The notes under the pieces are model-generated. The model worked only from the letters and a program-made list of their open reading frames with translations, was not told the DNA's origin and did no database searches. 64,000 bases of DNA from Nocardioides islandensis. Its GTDB lineage: Bacteria; Actinomycetota; Actinomycetes; Propionibacteriales; Nocardioidaceae. The stretch covers positions 23,961 to 87,960 of the forward strand of contig NZ_JADKPN010000020.1 of NCBI RefSeq assembly GCF_015352455.1, written 5' to 3'. Of the stretch, positions 15,102-23,525 are shown piece after piece (position 1 is the stretch's first letter; each line of letters opens with the position of its first letter). A program made the translations under genes and the position numbers.

Positions 15102-18100
15102 GTGCTGCTCGGACGTACCTCCGTCCTCGAGCGGGCCGATGCCCTGCTGGACGGGTTGCGCGACGGGCGCGGCGGGCTGTTGTGGGTGCGCGGCGACGCC
15201 GGCATCGGGAAGACCACGCTGCTGACCGAGATCGGACGGCGGGCTCGCGACCGCGGGGCCGCCGTGCTGCGCGGTGCGGCGGCCGACGAGTCGGCCGGTG
15301 CGCCCGCGTTCTGGCCCTGGACCCAGGTGCTCAGGCACGCCGCCGCGGGCGACCCGCAGTCGCTGGTCGCGCTCGGCGGCGCCCGGGCCCGGCAGGCCGC
15401 CGAGCTGGTGGCGGACGCGCACCCGGCGATGGACGACGAGCCGCGGGCCAACCGGTTCCCGCTCTTCGACGGGGTGCAGGCCGTGCTCGACGGGCTGGCG
15501 GCCGAGTTCCCGGTGGTGGTGCTCCTCGACGACCTGCACTGGGCCGACGAGGGCAGCCTGCACCTGCTGCGCTTCCTCACCTCCGGACTGGCGGACCGGC
15601 CGGTGCTGGTGGTGGGTGCGTGGCGCGACCACGAGGTCGCGCCGGGTTCGGACCGCGCGGCGCTGGCCGGGGAGATCGCCGCGGCCGGCGAGTCCTGGCC
15701 GCTGGCGGGCCTCGGTGCCGACGACGTCGTCGCCCTGGTCGCCGCGACCGGCGGGCAGCGCATCGACGCGGACGAGGCCACGACCGTCGCGTCCCGCACC
15801 GGGGGCAACCCGCTGTTCGTCTCCGAGATGGCCAGGCTCGCCGCGGCCCGCGGCGCAGCCGTCTCGGCGATGGTGCCGGACACCGCGCAGGGCACGATCC
15901 GGCGACGGGTGGCGCGGCTCCCTCAGCCGGCACAGCGCGCGCTGACCGTCGCCGCCGTGCTCGGCCCCGGGGCGGGGCTGGAGGCGATGGGCGGCCTGGC
16001 CGGCCTCTCCGGAGCGGACCTGACGGCCGCCGTCGACGCGCTGGTCGCCAGCGGGCTGGCGCGGCAGGAGGGCGACCGGCTGGTGCTGTCGCACGCGCTG
16101 GTGCGCGATGCCGTGTACGACGCCACGCCGGCCGCCAGCCGCCGCGAGCTGCACCTCGCCGCGGCCGATGCTCCCGGCCTGCTGCCGGCGGAGGTGGCCG
16201 GTCATCTCGTCAGGGCGCTGCCAGTGTCCGACCGGGACCGGGTCGTCGATGCCGTGGAGCACGCCGCGCGCGCAGCACGGGAGGCGTACGCGTGGGAGGA
16301 CGCCGCGCGGCTGTACCGCCAGGCCCTGGACCTGGTGCCCGCCGGCGACCCCGGCCGGGCCCGCCTGCTGCGCGGGGCCGGCGCGGCGCTGCTCGACGCC
16401 GGCGACCTGGAGGGCGCCCGCGTGCTCTACAAGGAGGCCGCCGACCACGCACGACGGTCCTCCGACGCCGTGGCGCTCGCCGAGGCGGCGCTCGGGTTCG
16501 CGGCCGGGCTGGGCGGGTTCGAGGTGCGCCTGTTCGACCGCGAGCAGAACGACCTCCTCGCCGAGGCGCTCGCGGCGCTGGGTGACGACGAGCCCGCCCT
16601 GCGCGTCCACCTGATGGCGCGGCTGGCCGGGGGACTGGCGTTCACCGAGGAGTCGGGGCGGATCCCCGCGCTCGCCGACGAGGCCGTCGCGCTCGCGCGG
16701 GCGACCGGCGACGCGCGGGCGCTCGGTGCAGCCCTGGCGGCGCACTGCGACGCCTTCGCCGGCCCCGACCACGTCGACCTGCGCGAGGCCGAGGCGACCG
16801 AGGTCGTCGCCGTGGCCCGGCAGCTGCGCGACCCGGCGCTGGAGCTCCTGGGCCTGCGGCTGCGCGTGATCGCCCGGTGGGAGCGCGGTGCGCTGCTCGA
16901 TGCCGACGCCGACGTCCGGGCCTTCGGCGCGCTGGCGGACCGTCTCGGTCAGCCGCTGTACTCCTTCTACGTCCCGCTCTGGCGTGGCCTGGCCGCCCAC
17001 GTGGTCGGCGACCTGGCGACGATGGCGCGCTGTGCGGACGAGGTCGGGTCGATGGCCGGCCCCGCGGACAGCCGCAACGCCGCCGCCCTGGCGATCGTGC
17101 AGCGGGCGTGGACCCTGATCGAGCGCGGTTCGACGGTCGCGTCGATGCGGATGGTGACGGCCGCCTTCGGCGAGCACGCCGAGATCGCGCCGGACGGCGG
17201 CAACTTCGTCGCGCTGTACCACGGGCAGGACCCCGCCACGCGCGCTCGCGCCCTGCCGCACGTCCCGCGGCTGCTGGCCGAGCTCCCGCGGGACAAGGAG
17301 TGGCTGCCGAACCTCTTCGGCGTGACCGAGGGACTGCTCGAGGGCGACGTCCGCGGCGAGCCGGCGCGGCTGGTCTACGACGAGCTGGCGCCGTACGGCC
17401 ACCTCTTCCTCGTCGACGGCATCGGCGCCGGGTTCATGGGGTCGGTCGAACGACCGCTCGGGGTGCTGGCCATGCTCGCCGGTGACCACGACGCCGCCGA
17501 GGCGCACTTCGAGCGGGCGCTCGTGGCGAACGCCGGTGTCGGTGCGCCACTGGCGCTGGCCAACACGCGGCGCCAGTACGCCGAGCTGCTGCGGCGCCGC
17601 GACGCACCGGGCGACGCCGTGCGCCGCGACGAGCAGGCCCGGCTGGCCGAGGCCTTCTACCGCGACGCCGGGATCCTCGAGCGGCTGGCGGGCGGCGAGG
17701 CGAGCACCGCGCCGTCGCAGACGGCCGCCACCTGGCGGCGTACGGGGGCGGGCTGGTCGGTCACGTACCTGGCCAGGACCGCCGACGTCCCTCCCGTGAA
17801 GGGCATGGCGGACCTCGCCAGGCTGCTGTCCCGGCCGGGGGAGGAGGTCCACGTGCTGGACCTGGTGGGGCCCGCGGCCGGCGCGGCACCCGTGCAGGGC
17901 GACCTCGGCGAGGTGCTCGACGACCGGGCCAGGGCGGCGTACCGCCAGCGCCTCACCGACCTGGACGAGCGCATCGCCGACGCGGAGGCGGACCGGGACG
18001 ACGACGCGCTGGCCCGGGCCACCGAGGAGCGGGACTTCCTGGTCGCCGAGCTGACCGGCGCGTACGGCCTCGGCGGCCGGCCCCGCAAGGCCGGCGACCC

Positions 18101-18284
18101 CGCCGAGCGGGCCCGGACGACCGTCACCTCGCGCATCCGGGACGCCGTGAGCCGTGTCGAGCGGGTGCACCCGGACCTCGGCCGGCACCTGCGCGCGTCG
18201 GTGCGCACCGGGACCTTCTGCTCGTACTCGCCCGAGCGCCCCCAGGCGTGGGAGGTCGTGTCCGACGCCGGACCCACATCGTGA
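15102..18284 (+). CDS. Large STAND-type AAA ATPase regulator without LuxR HTH
   Basis: A 1060-residue signal-transduction ATPase. Walker A GDAGIGKTT is at residues 31-39 and Walker B VVVLLDDLHWADE at about 137-149, followed by winged-helix and TPR-like helical repeats (ARLYRQALDLVPAGDPGRAR and similar). Unlike the two other large regulators here it does not end in a LuxR HTH. The last 180 residues, including KGMADLARLLSRPGEEVHVL, RIRDAVSRVERVHPDLGRHL and TGTFCSYSPE, form a separate C-terminal domain that I have seen at the end of other actinobacterial ATPase regulators but cannot name. The monooxygenase-like and methyltransferase genes follow after 54 bases. GTG 15102 is set by TAGCCT six bases upstream. 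Confidence 0.8.
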   Translation: MLLGRTSVLERADALLDGLRDGRGGLLWVRGDAGIGKTTLLTEIGRRARDRGAAVLRGAAADESAGAPAFWPWTQVLRHAAAGDPQSLVALGGARARQAAELVADAHPAMDDEPRANRFPLFDGVQAVLDGLAAEFPVVVLLDDLHWADEGSLHLLRFLTSGLADRPVLVVGAWRDHEVAPGSDRAALAGEIAAAGESWPLAGLGADDVVALVAATGGQRIDADEATTVASRTGGNPLFVSEMARLAAARGAAVSAMVPDTAQGTIRRRVARLPQPAQRALTVAAVLGPGAGLEAMGGLAGLSGADLTAAVDALVASGLARQEGDRLVLSHALVRDAVYDATPAASRRELHLAAADAPGLLPAEVAGHLVRALPVSDRDRVVDAVEHAARAAREAYAWEDAARLYRQALDLVPAGDPGRARLLRGAGAALLDAGDLEGARVLYKEAADHARRSSDAVALAEAALGFAAGLGGFEVRLFDREQNDLLAEALAALGDDEPALRVHLMARLAGGLAFTEESGRIPALADEAVALARATGDARALGAALAAHCDAFAGPDHVDLREAEATEVVAVARQLRDPALELLGLRLRVIARWERGALLDADADVRAFGALADRLGQPLYSFYVPLWRGLAAHVVGDLATMARCADEVGSMAGPADSRNAAALAIVQRAWTLIERGSTVASMRMVTAAFGEHAEIAPDGGNFVALYHGQDPATRARALPHVPRLLAELPRDKEWLPNLFGVTEGLLEGDVRGEPARLVYDELAPYGHLFLVDGIGAGFMGSVERPLGVLAMLAGDHDAAEAHFERALVANAGVGAPLALANTRRQYAELLRRRDAPGDAVRRDEQARLAEAFYRDAGILERLAGGEASTAPSQTAATWRRTGAGWSVTYLARTADVPPVKGMADLARLLSRPGEEVHVLDLVGPAAGAAPVQGDLGEVLDDRARAAYRQRLTDLDERIADAEADRDDDALARATEERDFLVAELTGAYGLGGRPRKAGDPAERARTTVTSRIRDAVSRVERVHPDLGRHLRASVRTGTFCSYSPERPQAWEVVSDAGPTS

Positions 18285-18303
18285 GGCCGGATCCCACGCC
18301 TGC

Positions 18304-18320
18304 GGGGTGAGAGACACCCC
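18304..18320 (+). other. Short hairpin in the leader of the monooxygenase-like gene
   Basis: GGGGTG (18304-18309) and CACCCC (18315-18320) pair around AGAGA. It lies between the STAND gene and the next start, 17 bases before the ATG at 18338; an RBS-like GAGAGGAA follows. Possible weak terminator or translation-control element. Confidence 0.3.
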
Positions 18321-18337
18321 ACCAGAGAGGAACGGCC

Positions 18338-19027
18338 ATGGGCTTCCTGCAGGTCATCACGTTCAGCACCGATCGCATCGACGAGTTCATCCAGCGCGAG
18401 CACCAGTGGGTCGTCGACTCCACGGGCAAGCGGACCAGTGTCGGCGGCCAGCTCTGGGGCGACCGCGACCACCCGGGTCAGTACGTCGCCCTCGACTGGT
18501 TCGACTCCTACGAGTCGGCGATGGTCAACTCCCACCTCCCGGAGACCGACGCCTTCGCCCAGGACGCGATGGCCCTGGCGACCGGCGAGGTCGTCTTCCA
18601 CAACCTCGAGCCGGTACTGCCCGAGTGGAACAGCGGCGAGGACGCCCTGCGCACCGCGCTGGAGACGTCCACCGCCGTGCCCGGCCTCTTCGCCGACGAC
18701 GTCGACCTCGACATCCTCGTCCCGCACGGCCGGGTGCGCTCGACCGGCGCCGCCGCCCTGGAGGAGGCGCTGCGCGCCGAGGCGCCCGGACGCGACATCG
18801 AGCTGTGGCGCTCGCACGCGACGTTCGACGGGTTCGTGGTCGAGTACGCCTACCGCACCCACGGCACCCCGTCCCTCGCGGCCGGCGTCATGCTGGTCAC
18901 CCTGGAGGACGGGAGGATCCAGCGGCTGGCCATCACCTGTGCCGGCAACTGGAGCGCCGAGACCGAGGCGCGCGTCCTCGAGGAGACCGGCGCGCTGGGC
19001 CCGCGGGTCGAGGAGACGGTCCGATGA
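18338..19027 (+). CDS. Dimeric alpha-beta barrel (ABM-like) plus SnoaL-like protein
   Basis: A 229-residue protein in two halves. Residues 1-95 (MGFLQVITFSTDRIDEFIQR, QYVALDWFDSYESAMVNSHL) resemble antibiotic-biosynthesis-monooxygenase type dimeric barrels. Residues about 100-225 (ALRTALETSTAVPGLFADDV, VVEYAYRTHGTPSLAAGVML) resemble a SnoaL/NTF2-like fold. No cofactor motif is visible. Start ATG 18338 has GAGAGGAA upstream. Its stop overlaps the methyltransferase ATG (ATGA), so the two are co-translated; a small-molecule modification step is inferred. Confidence 0.7.
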   Translation: MGFLQVITFSTDRIDEFIQREHQWVVDSTGKRTSVGGQLWGDRDHPGQYVALDWFDSYESAMVNSHLPETDAFAQDAMALATGEVVFHNLEPVLPEWNSGEDALRTALETSTAVPGLFADDVDLDILVPHGRVRSTGAAALEEALRAEAPGRDIELWRSHATFDGFVVEYAYRTHGTPSLAAGVMLVTLEDGRIQRLAITCAGNWSAETEARVLEETGALGPRVEETVR

Positions 19028-20133
19028 CCGCCGTCGACGAGAGCACCCAGGAGGTCACCGGCGCCGTCACCGGCGCCGTCACCGGCCGGGTCTTCGAGAG
19101 CCTGCTCGGCGCCCTCGAGCTGGCGACCGTGTACCTCGGCGTCCGGCTCGGGCTGTACGCCGCCCTCGCCGCGCCGCGCACCGCGGCTGGGCTCGCGGAG
19201 GCGACCGGGACCGACGAGCGGTACGCCCGGGAGTGGCTGGAGCAGCAGGCCATCGCCGGCCTCGTCACGGTCGTCGACGACGGCGACGCCGCCGGTCGGG
19301 TCTACGGGCTCGACGCCGAGCAGTCGGCGACGTTCGGCGACGACGAGTCACCGCTGTACGCCGGCGCCATGGCCCTCCTCGTCGGCGGCCTCGCCGAGGT
19401 GATGACCCGGCTGCCGGACACCTACCGCACCGGCCAGGGCATCCCGTTCGGCGCCTACGGCGACGACGTCCGGATCGGGCAGGCGCTCTTCAACCGAGCG
19501 GGCTGGCGCGACCAGCTGGCCCAGGAGTGGGTGCCCGCGCTGCCCGGCGTCGGCGAGCTGCTGTCGCGCGCCGGCGCCCGCGCCGTCGACCTCGGCTGCG
19601 GCACCGGCTTCTCGTCGGTGGCCCTCGCCACGGCGTACCCCGACCTCCAGGTCCTCGGCGTCGACAGCGACGACGCCTCGGTGATGGACGCCCGGGAGAA
19701 CGCCGAGGCGGCGGGCGTCGCGGACCGCGTCCGGTTCGAGGTGGCCGACGCCGACACCCCGCTGGACTGGTCATCTGATGGGGGGAGCTACGACGTGGCC
19801 TTCTACCTCGAGGCGCTGCACGACATGGCCCACCCGGTCGAGTCGCTGGCCGCCGTCCGTGCGGCGCTGCGGCCCGGCGGGGTGGTCGTGGTGGTGGACG
19901 AGCGCGCCGAGGAGGAGTTCGCCGCCGGCGGCAGCGACGTCGAGCGGCTGCTGGCCGCCTCCAGCGTCCTGCACTGCCTGCCGGTCGGCCGCTCGCAGGA
20001 GGGCTCGGCCGCCACCGGCGCGCTGTTCCGGCCGTCGACCATGCGCGAGTACGCCGCCCGGGCGGGGTACGCCGAGGTCGAGATCGCCCCCATCGAGCAC
20101 GACGTCTTCCGGTTCTTCGTGCTCAGGCCGTAG
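19024..20133 (+). CDS. SAM-dependent class I methyltransferase with N-terminal winged helix
   Basis: A 369-residue methyltransferase. Residues about 20-90 form a winged-helix dimerisation-like domain (ESLLGALELATVYLGVRLGL, GTDERYAREWLEQQAIAGLV), as in small-molecule O-methyltransferases and their relatives. The SAM-binding motif I is VDLGCGTGFSSVALA at about residue 190, followed by VLGVDSDD (motif post I) and VRFEVADAD. The N-terminus contains VTGAVTGAVTGR, encoded by a 12-bp DNA unit repeated two and a half times (19054-19085). Coupled to the upstream ABM/SnoaL gene by ATGA. Substrate unknown. Confidence 0.88.
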   Translation: MTAVDESTQEVTGAVTGAVTGRVFESLLGALELATVYLGVRLGLYAALAAPRTAAGLAEATGTDERYAREWLEQQAIAGLVTVVDDGDAAGRVYGLDAEQSATFGDDESPLYAGAMALLVGGLAEVMTRLPDTYRTGQGIPFGAYGDDVRIGQALFNRAGWRDQLAQEWVPALPGVGELLSRAGARAVDLGCGTGFSSVALATAYPDLQVLGVDSDDASVMDARENAEAAGVADRVRFEVADADTPLDWSSDGGSYDVAFYLEALHDMAHPVESLAAVRAALRPGGVVVVVDERAEEEFAAGGSDVERLLAASSVLHCLPVGRSQEGSAATGALFRPSTMREYAARAGYAEVEIAPIEHDVFRFFVLRP

Positions 20134-20290
20134 CCGCTGGTCGAGCCCTTCGAGACGCCTCGTTCCTCGGCTCCTCAGGAACCACCGCGAGGCCGGCCAC
20201 GGCCGAGCGCGTCGAGACCCCCGTTCGTGTTCCGGGGTCTCGACTCGGGCTCGCCCAGGGGCTCGCCCGGCTCGACCACCATCGGCTCGT
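20134..20290. repeat. Intergenic inverted GGTCGAG repeat mosaic
   Basis: The 157 bases between the methyltransferase stop and the dxs promoter hold no gene. CGCTGGTCGAGCCC near 20135 is mirrored by GGCTCGACCACC near 20270; inside, GTCGAGACCCC and GGGGTCTCGAC (about 20211-20245) form a second inverted pair. This is the most complete copy of the dispersed element seen in other gaps. It can fold into a long hairpin and may also end the upstream operon. Confidence 0.55.
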
Positions 20291-20296
20291 TACAGT
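20291..20296 (+). promoter_or_regulatory. -10 element, leaderless dxs
   Basis: TACAGT, six bases before the GTG at 20303. Confidence 0.55.
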
Positions 20297-20302
20297 GATC
20301 GG

Positions 20303-22216
20303 GTGCGTCTGGAGCAGCTGGAGTCCCCCCGCGACCTGCGCGGACTGACCCCCTCCGAGCTGGACGGGCTGGCCGCCGAGATCCGCGACTTCCTCGTCAG
20401 GACCTGTGCGCGGACCGGCGGCCACCTCGGCCCGAACCTCGGCGTCGTCGAGCTGACGATGGCCATCCACCGGACCTTCGACTCCCCGCGCGACCGCGTC
20501 GTCTTCGACACCGGGCACCAGGCCTACGTGCACAAGCTGCTCACCGGCCGGATGCCCGGGTTCGAGAAGCTGCGCCAGGAGGGCGGCGTCAGCGGGTACC
20601 CGAGCCAGTCGGAGTCCGAGCACGACGTCGTCGAGAACTCCCATGCCTCCACGGCCCTCTCGTACGCCGACGGGCTGGCCAAGGCCTACGCCATCCGCGG
20701 CGAGGACCGGCACGTCGTCGCGGTCATCGGCGACGGCGCCCTGACCGGGGGCATGGCCTGGGAGGCGCTCAACAACATCGCCGTGTCGCCGCAGAGCCGG
20801 CTGGTCATCGTCGTCAACGACAACGGCCGCTCGTACACGCCCACGATCGGCGGGCTGACCAACGCGCTGACCCGGCTGCGCACGAACCCCCGCTACGAGC
20901 CGCTGCTGGACCAGGTCAAGAAGCGCCTCAACGCCGTCCCGGGCGTCGGCCCCGCGGCGTACGATGCGCTCCACGCCATGAAGAAGGGGCTCAAGGACGC
21001 GCTCGCCCCGCAGGGCCTCTTCGAGGACCTCGGCCTCAAGTACGTCGGCCCGGTCGACGGCCACGACCGCGCGGCGCTCGAGCAGTCCCTGGCCAGCGCC
21101 AAGCGCTTCAACGGACCGGTGATCGTGCACGCGATCACGCGCAAGGGTTTCGGGTACGACGCGGCGGAGCTGCACGAGGCCGACCAGTTCCACTCGCCCG
21201 GGCCGTTCGACGTCGACAGCGGGGTCGAGACCCCTCGTGAGCGGATCTGGACCGACGTCTTCGCCGACGAGATGGTGCGCCTCGGCGAACGGCGCAAGGA
21301 CGTCGTGGCCATCACCGCCGCGATGATGCACCCGGTCGGGCTGCACCACTTCCAGGCGCGGTTCCCCGAGCGCACCTTCGACGTCGGCATCGCCGAGCAG
21401 CACGCGACCACCGCGGCCGCGGGGCTCGCGATGGGCGGGCTGCACCCGGTCGTCGCGCTCTACGCGACGTTCCTCAACCGCGCCTTCGACCAGGTCCTGA
21501 TGGACGTCGCGCTGCACAAGTGCGGCGTGACCTTCGTGCTCGACCGCGCCGGCGTCACCGGCGACGACGGCGCCAGCCACAACGGGATGTGGGACATGTC
21601 GATCCTGCAGGTCGTGCCCGGCCTCCGGCTGGCCGCGCCGCGCGACCCGGCCCGCCTGCGCGAGCTGCTCGACGAGGCGGTCGAGGTCGCCGACGCCCCG
21701 ACGGTCGTCCGGTTCCCCAAGGGTGTGCCGCCCGCCGACATCGAGGCGGTCGGCAAGCGCGGCGGCTGCGACGTGCTCGTCCGCAACGGCACCCGCGAGG
21801 TGCTGATCGTCTCCCACGGTGCGATGGCCGCGACGGCCGTCGACGTGGCCGAGCGTCTCGTCGCCCAGGGCATCGGCGTCACCGTCGTCGACCCGCGCTG
21901 GGTCAAGCCGGTCGACCCCGCGCTGGTGGAGCTCGCCCGCGAGCACCGCCTCCTCGTCAGCCTCGAGGACAACGGCCGCGTCGGCGGCTGCGGCGCGATG
22001 CTGCTGACGGCCCTGAACGACGCGGGGGTGACCACGCCCTTCCGGCTGCACGGCATTCCCCAGGAGTTCCTGGGCCACGCGAAGCGGGCCGTCATCCTCG
22101 AGCGCATCGGGCTCGCGCCGCAGGCGCTGGCCCGGGGGATCGTCGAGGACATGGCTGCCCTGTCGGGTCAGCCGGCGGAGAGCTCGTCCCCCAGCACCTC
22201 GTCCAGCCTCTCGTAG
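20303..22216 (+). CDS. dxs: 1-deoxy-D-xylulose-5-phosphate synthase
   Basis: A 637-residue thiamine-diphosphate enzyme that condenses pyruvate and glyceraldehyde 3-phosphate, the entry step of the MEP isoprenoid pathway. Visible landmarks are DTGHQAYVHKLLTG, the ThDP motif GDGALTGGMAWEALNN (near residue 143), RNGTREVLIVSHGAMAA in the C-terminal domain, and the transketolase motif DRAGVTGDDGASHNG (family consensus DRAG..G.DG.TH.G). Length is normal. GTG 20303 is chosen because the protein then begins RLEQLESPRDLRGLTP, the standard DXS N-terminus, and TACAGT is six bases upstream. The 3' end overlaps the convergent SRPBCC gene by 49 bases. Confidence 0.96.
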   Translation: MRLEQLESPRDLRGLTPSELDGLAAEIRDFLVRTCARTGGHLGPNLGVVELTMAIHRTFDSPRDRVVFDTGHQAYVHKLLTGRMPGFEKLRQEGGVSGYPSQSESEHDVVENSHASTALSYADGLAKAYAIRGEDRHVVAVIGDGALTGGMAWEALNNIAVSPQSRLVIVVNDNGRSYTPTIGGLTNALTRLRTNPRYEPLLDQVKKRLNAVPGVGPAAYDALHAMKKGLKDALAPQGLFEDLGLKYVGPVDGHDRAALEQSLASAKRFNGPVIVHAITRKGFGYDAAELHEADQFHSPGPFDVDSGVETPRERIWTDVFADEMVRLGERRKDVVAITAAMMHPVGLHHFQARFPERTFDVGIAEQHATTAAAGLAMGGLHPVVALYATFLNRAFDQVLMDVALHKCGVTFVLDRAGVTGDDGASHNGMWDMSILQVVPGLRLAAPRDPARLRELLDEAVEVADAPTVVRFPKGVPPADIEAVGKRGGCDVLVRNGTREVLIVSHGAMAATAVDVAERLVAQGIGVTVVDPRWVKPVDPALVELAREHRLLVSLEDNGRVGGCGAMLLTALNDAGVTTPFRLHGIPQEFLGHAKRAVILERIGLAPQALARGIVEDMAALSGQPAESSSPSTSSSLS

Positions 22217-22659
22217 CCCACGCCGAGGCCCTCCGTCATCCCGGAGGCGACCCAGCCGTCCCGGATCTCGCGGGTCGGGTAGACGACCGTCAGCGTCATC
22301 GCGGTCCGGTCGTCGCCGGCGGGGGAGAGGAGCAGCGTGTTGGTGCTCGGCCCGGGGAAGTCGTCGAACTGCTCGATGGTCACCAGCCGGGAGTGCGGCT
22401 CGACCTCGTCGAAGGTGCCCGAGACGCCCATGGTCCGCTCGCCGGAACCGAACACCCAGCGGTAGCGGCCGCCGACGCGGACGTCCATCTCGCAGGTCGT
22501 GAGCGGGAAGTCGGGGTCGCCGAGCCACTGCTTCATGTGGACGGGCTCGGTCATCGCGCGCCAGACGCGCGCGGGAGGAGCGCCGAACTCGCGGCGCACC
22601 AGGATCGAGGTGTCGTCGGGCGTGGCCACCGTGAAGGTGGCCGGCCAGGGGAGCGTCAC
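22168..22659 (-). CDS. SRPBCC (AHSA1-type) domain protein
   Basis: A 163-residue protein of the START/Bet v1-like AHSA1 family. Diagnostic features are ILVRREFGAPPARVWRAMTE, the KQWLGD motif, MDVRVGGRYRWVF and VSGTFDEVEPHSRLV, then the C-terminal helix with YERLDEVLGDEL. Such proteins bind hydrophobic ligands; no enzyme activity is implied. GTG 22659 overlaps the ArsR stop (GTGA). In actinobacteria an ArsR regulator next to an AHSA1 protein is a common pair. Third gene of the VOC-ArsR-SRPBCC operon. Confidence 0.9.
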   Translation of the reverse strand: MTLPWPATFTVATPDDTSILVRREFGAPPARVWRAMTEPVHMKQWLGDPDFPLTTCEMDVRVGGRYRWVFGSGERTMGVSGTFDEVEPHSRLVTIEQFDDFPGPSTNTLLLSPAGDDRTAMTLTVVYPTREIRDGWVASGMTEGLGVGYERLDEVLGDELSAG

Positions 22660-23015
22660 TCGTCCTCCTCGTCGGTCATGGTGGCCAGGTAGTCGTCGAG
22701 CCGGTCGAAGCGCTGCTCCCAGAACACGCGGAACTCCTCGGCCCAGGCGGCCACCTGCTCCAGGGGCGCGGCCTCCAGCGTGGCCGGCCGCGACTGGGCG
22801 ACCTTCGACCGGCTGATCAGGCCGGCCCTCTCCAGCACGCGCAGGTGCTTGGAGACGGCCGGCCCGGACATCGAGAACGGCTCGCCGAGCTCGCCGACCG
22901 AGGCCGGCCCACGTGTGAGGCGGGCCAGGATCGCGCGCCTCGTCGGGTCGGCCAGCGCGGCGAACACCAGGCTGAGCGGGTCGCGGGCCGGCGCAGCCAT
23001 CGCGATGGTGGTCAT
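22656..23015 (-). CDS. ArsR-family transcriptional repressor
   Basis: A 119-residue winged-helix regulator. The HTH spans about residues 15-75: ALADPTRRAILARLTRGPAS, VGELGEPFSMSGPAVSKHLR and VLERAGLISRSK. There are no Cys or His clusters in the alpha-3 or alpha-5 positions, so a metal-independent SdpR-like type is likely. ATG 23015 overlaps the VOC stop (ATGA). The operon promoter carries a large palindrome at 23451-23482 that is the obvious autoregulatory operator. Confidence 0.92.
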   Translation of the reverse strand: MTTIAMAAPARDPLSLVFAALADPTRRAILARLTRGPASVGELGEPFSMSGPAVSKHLRVLERAGLISRSKVAQSRPATLEAAPLEQVAAWAEEFRVFWEQRFDRLDDYLATMTDEEDE

Positions 23016-23437
23016 GAGTAGTCGTGGGTCCCTCCGTGCGGCCACTGCTGCAGGAGCCACATGTTGCCGTCCGGGTCCTCGAACCCGGAGTAGAGCACGC
23101 CGCCGAGGTCCTGGATCTCGCCCATCTCGACCCCGTTGCCGACCAGCCGGTCGCGGGCGGCCGTCACGTCGGGCACCACCAGGTGGATGCCCTTCTGCGA
23201 CCCGGGAGCCATGTCGGTGATCCCCGGGATGTTGCGGCCGAGCAGGATGCCGCAGTGCGAGCCGGGCGGCACGATCTGCACGATCCGCATGTCCTCCATC
23301 TGGACGTGGTCGGTGACCAGCACCCAGCCGCACTGCTGGACGTAGAAGTCACGCGCCCGGTCGACGTCGGTGACGGGGATGTGCACGAGCTCGAGCCGCA
23401 TCTCGCCGGCGTTCAGAGGGGTGGGTGTGGTGGTCAT
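23012..23437 (-). CDS. VOC-family (glyoxalase/bleomycin-resistance fold) protein
   Basis: A 141-residue vicinal-oxygen-chelate protein. RLELVHIPVTDVDRARDFY is the canonical first beta-alpha unit, and VLYSGFEDPDGNMWLLQQ the last strand with the expected acidic residue. ATG 23437 is preferred over the in-frame codon at 23458 because AAAGGAGA lies six bases upstream of it. First gene of the operon; its promoter holds TTGACA and a palindromic operator. Whether it is an enzyme or a binding protein cannot be told. Confidence 0.88.
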   Translation of the reverse strand: MTTTPTPLNAGEMRLELVHIPVTDVDRARDFYVQQCGWVLVTDHVQMEDMRIVQIVPPGSHCGILLGRNIPGITDMAPGSQKGIHLVVPDVTAARDRLVGNGVEMGEIQDLGGVLYSGFEDPDGNMWLLQQWPHGGTHDYS

Positions 23438-23450
23438 GGGATCTCCTTTG

Positions 23451-23482
23451 GAAACCAAGTAGTTAGATAACTAGTTGGTTTC
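23451..23482 (-). promoter_or_regulatory. ArsR operator, 32-bp near-perfect palindrome
   Basis: Arms GAAACCAA (23451-23458) and TTGGTTTC (23475-23482) with inner pair TAGTTA (23460-23465) and TAACTA (23468-23473); 14 of 16 base pairs are symmetric. It begins inside the -10 element and covers the transcription start of the VOC-ArsR-SRPBCC operon, so the ArsR protein should repress its own operon here. Confidence 0.75.
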
Positions 23483-23507
23483 TAACAGGGGGAGACGTGC
23501 GTGTCAA
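23479..23507 (-). promoter_or_regulatory. Promoter of the VOC-ArsR-SRPBCC operon
   Basis: On the minus strand TTGACA (23502-23507) is followed by exactly 17 bases and TAGAAA (23479-23484). This is the closest match to a sigma-A consensus promoter in the window. Confidence 0.7.
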
Positions 23508-23525
23508 GGACTGCTAGAAACAGCC

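Noticed and set aside
14421..18317. A 1298-codon open frame on the minus strand through the STAND gene
   Set aside because: The translation is low-complexity Arg/Gly/Pro/His-rich with no motif, lies opposite a gene with clear P-loop motifs, and is explained by the lack of stops in antisense frames of very high-GC coding DNA.
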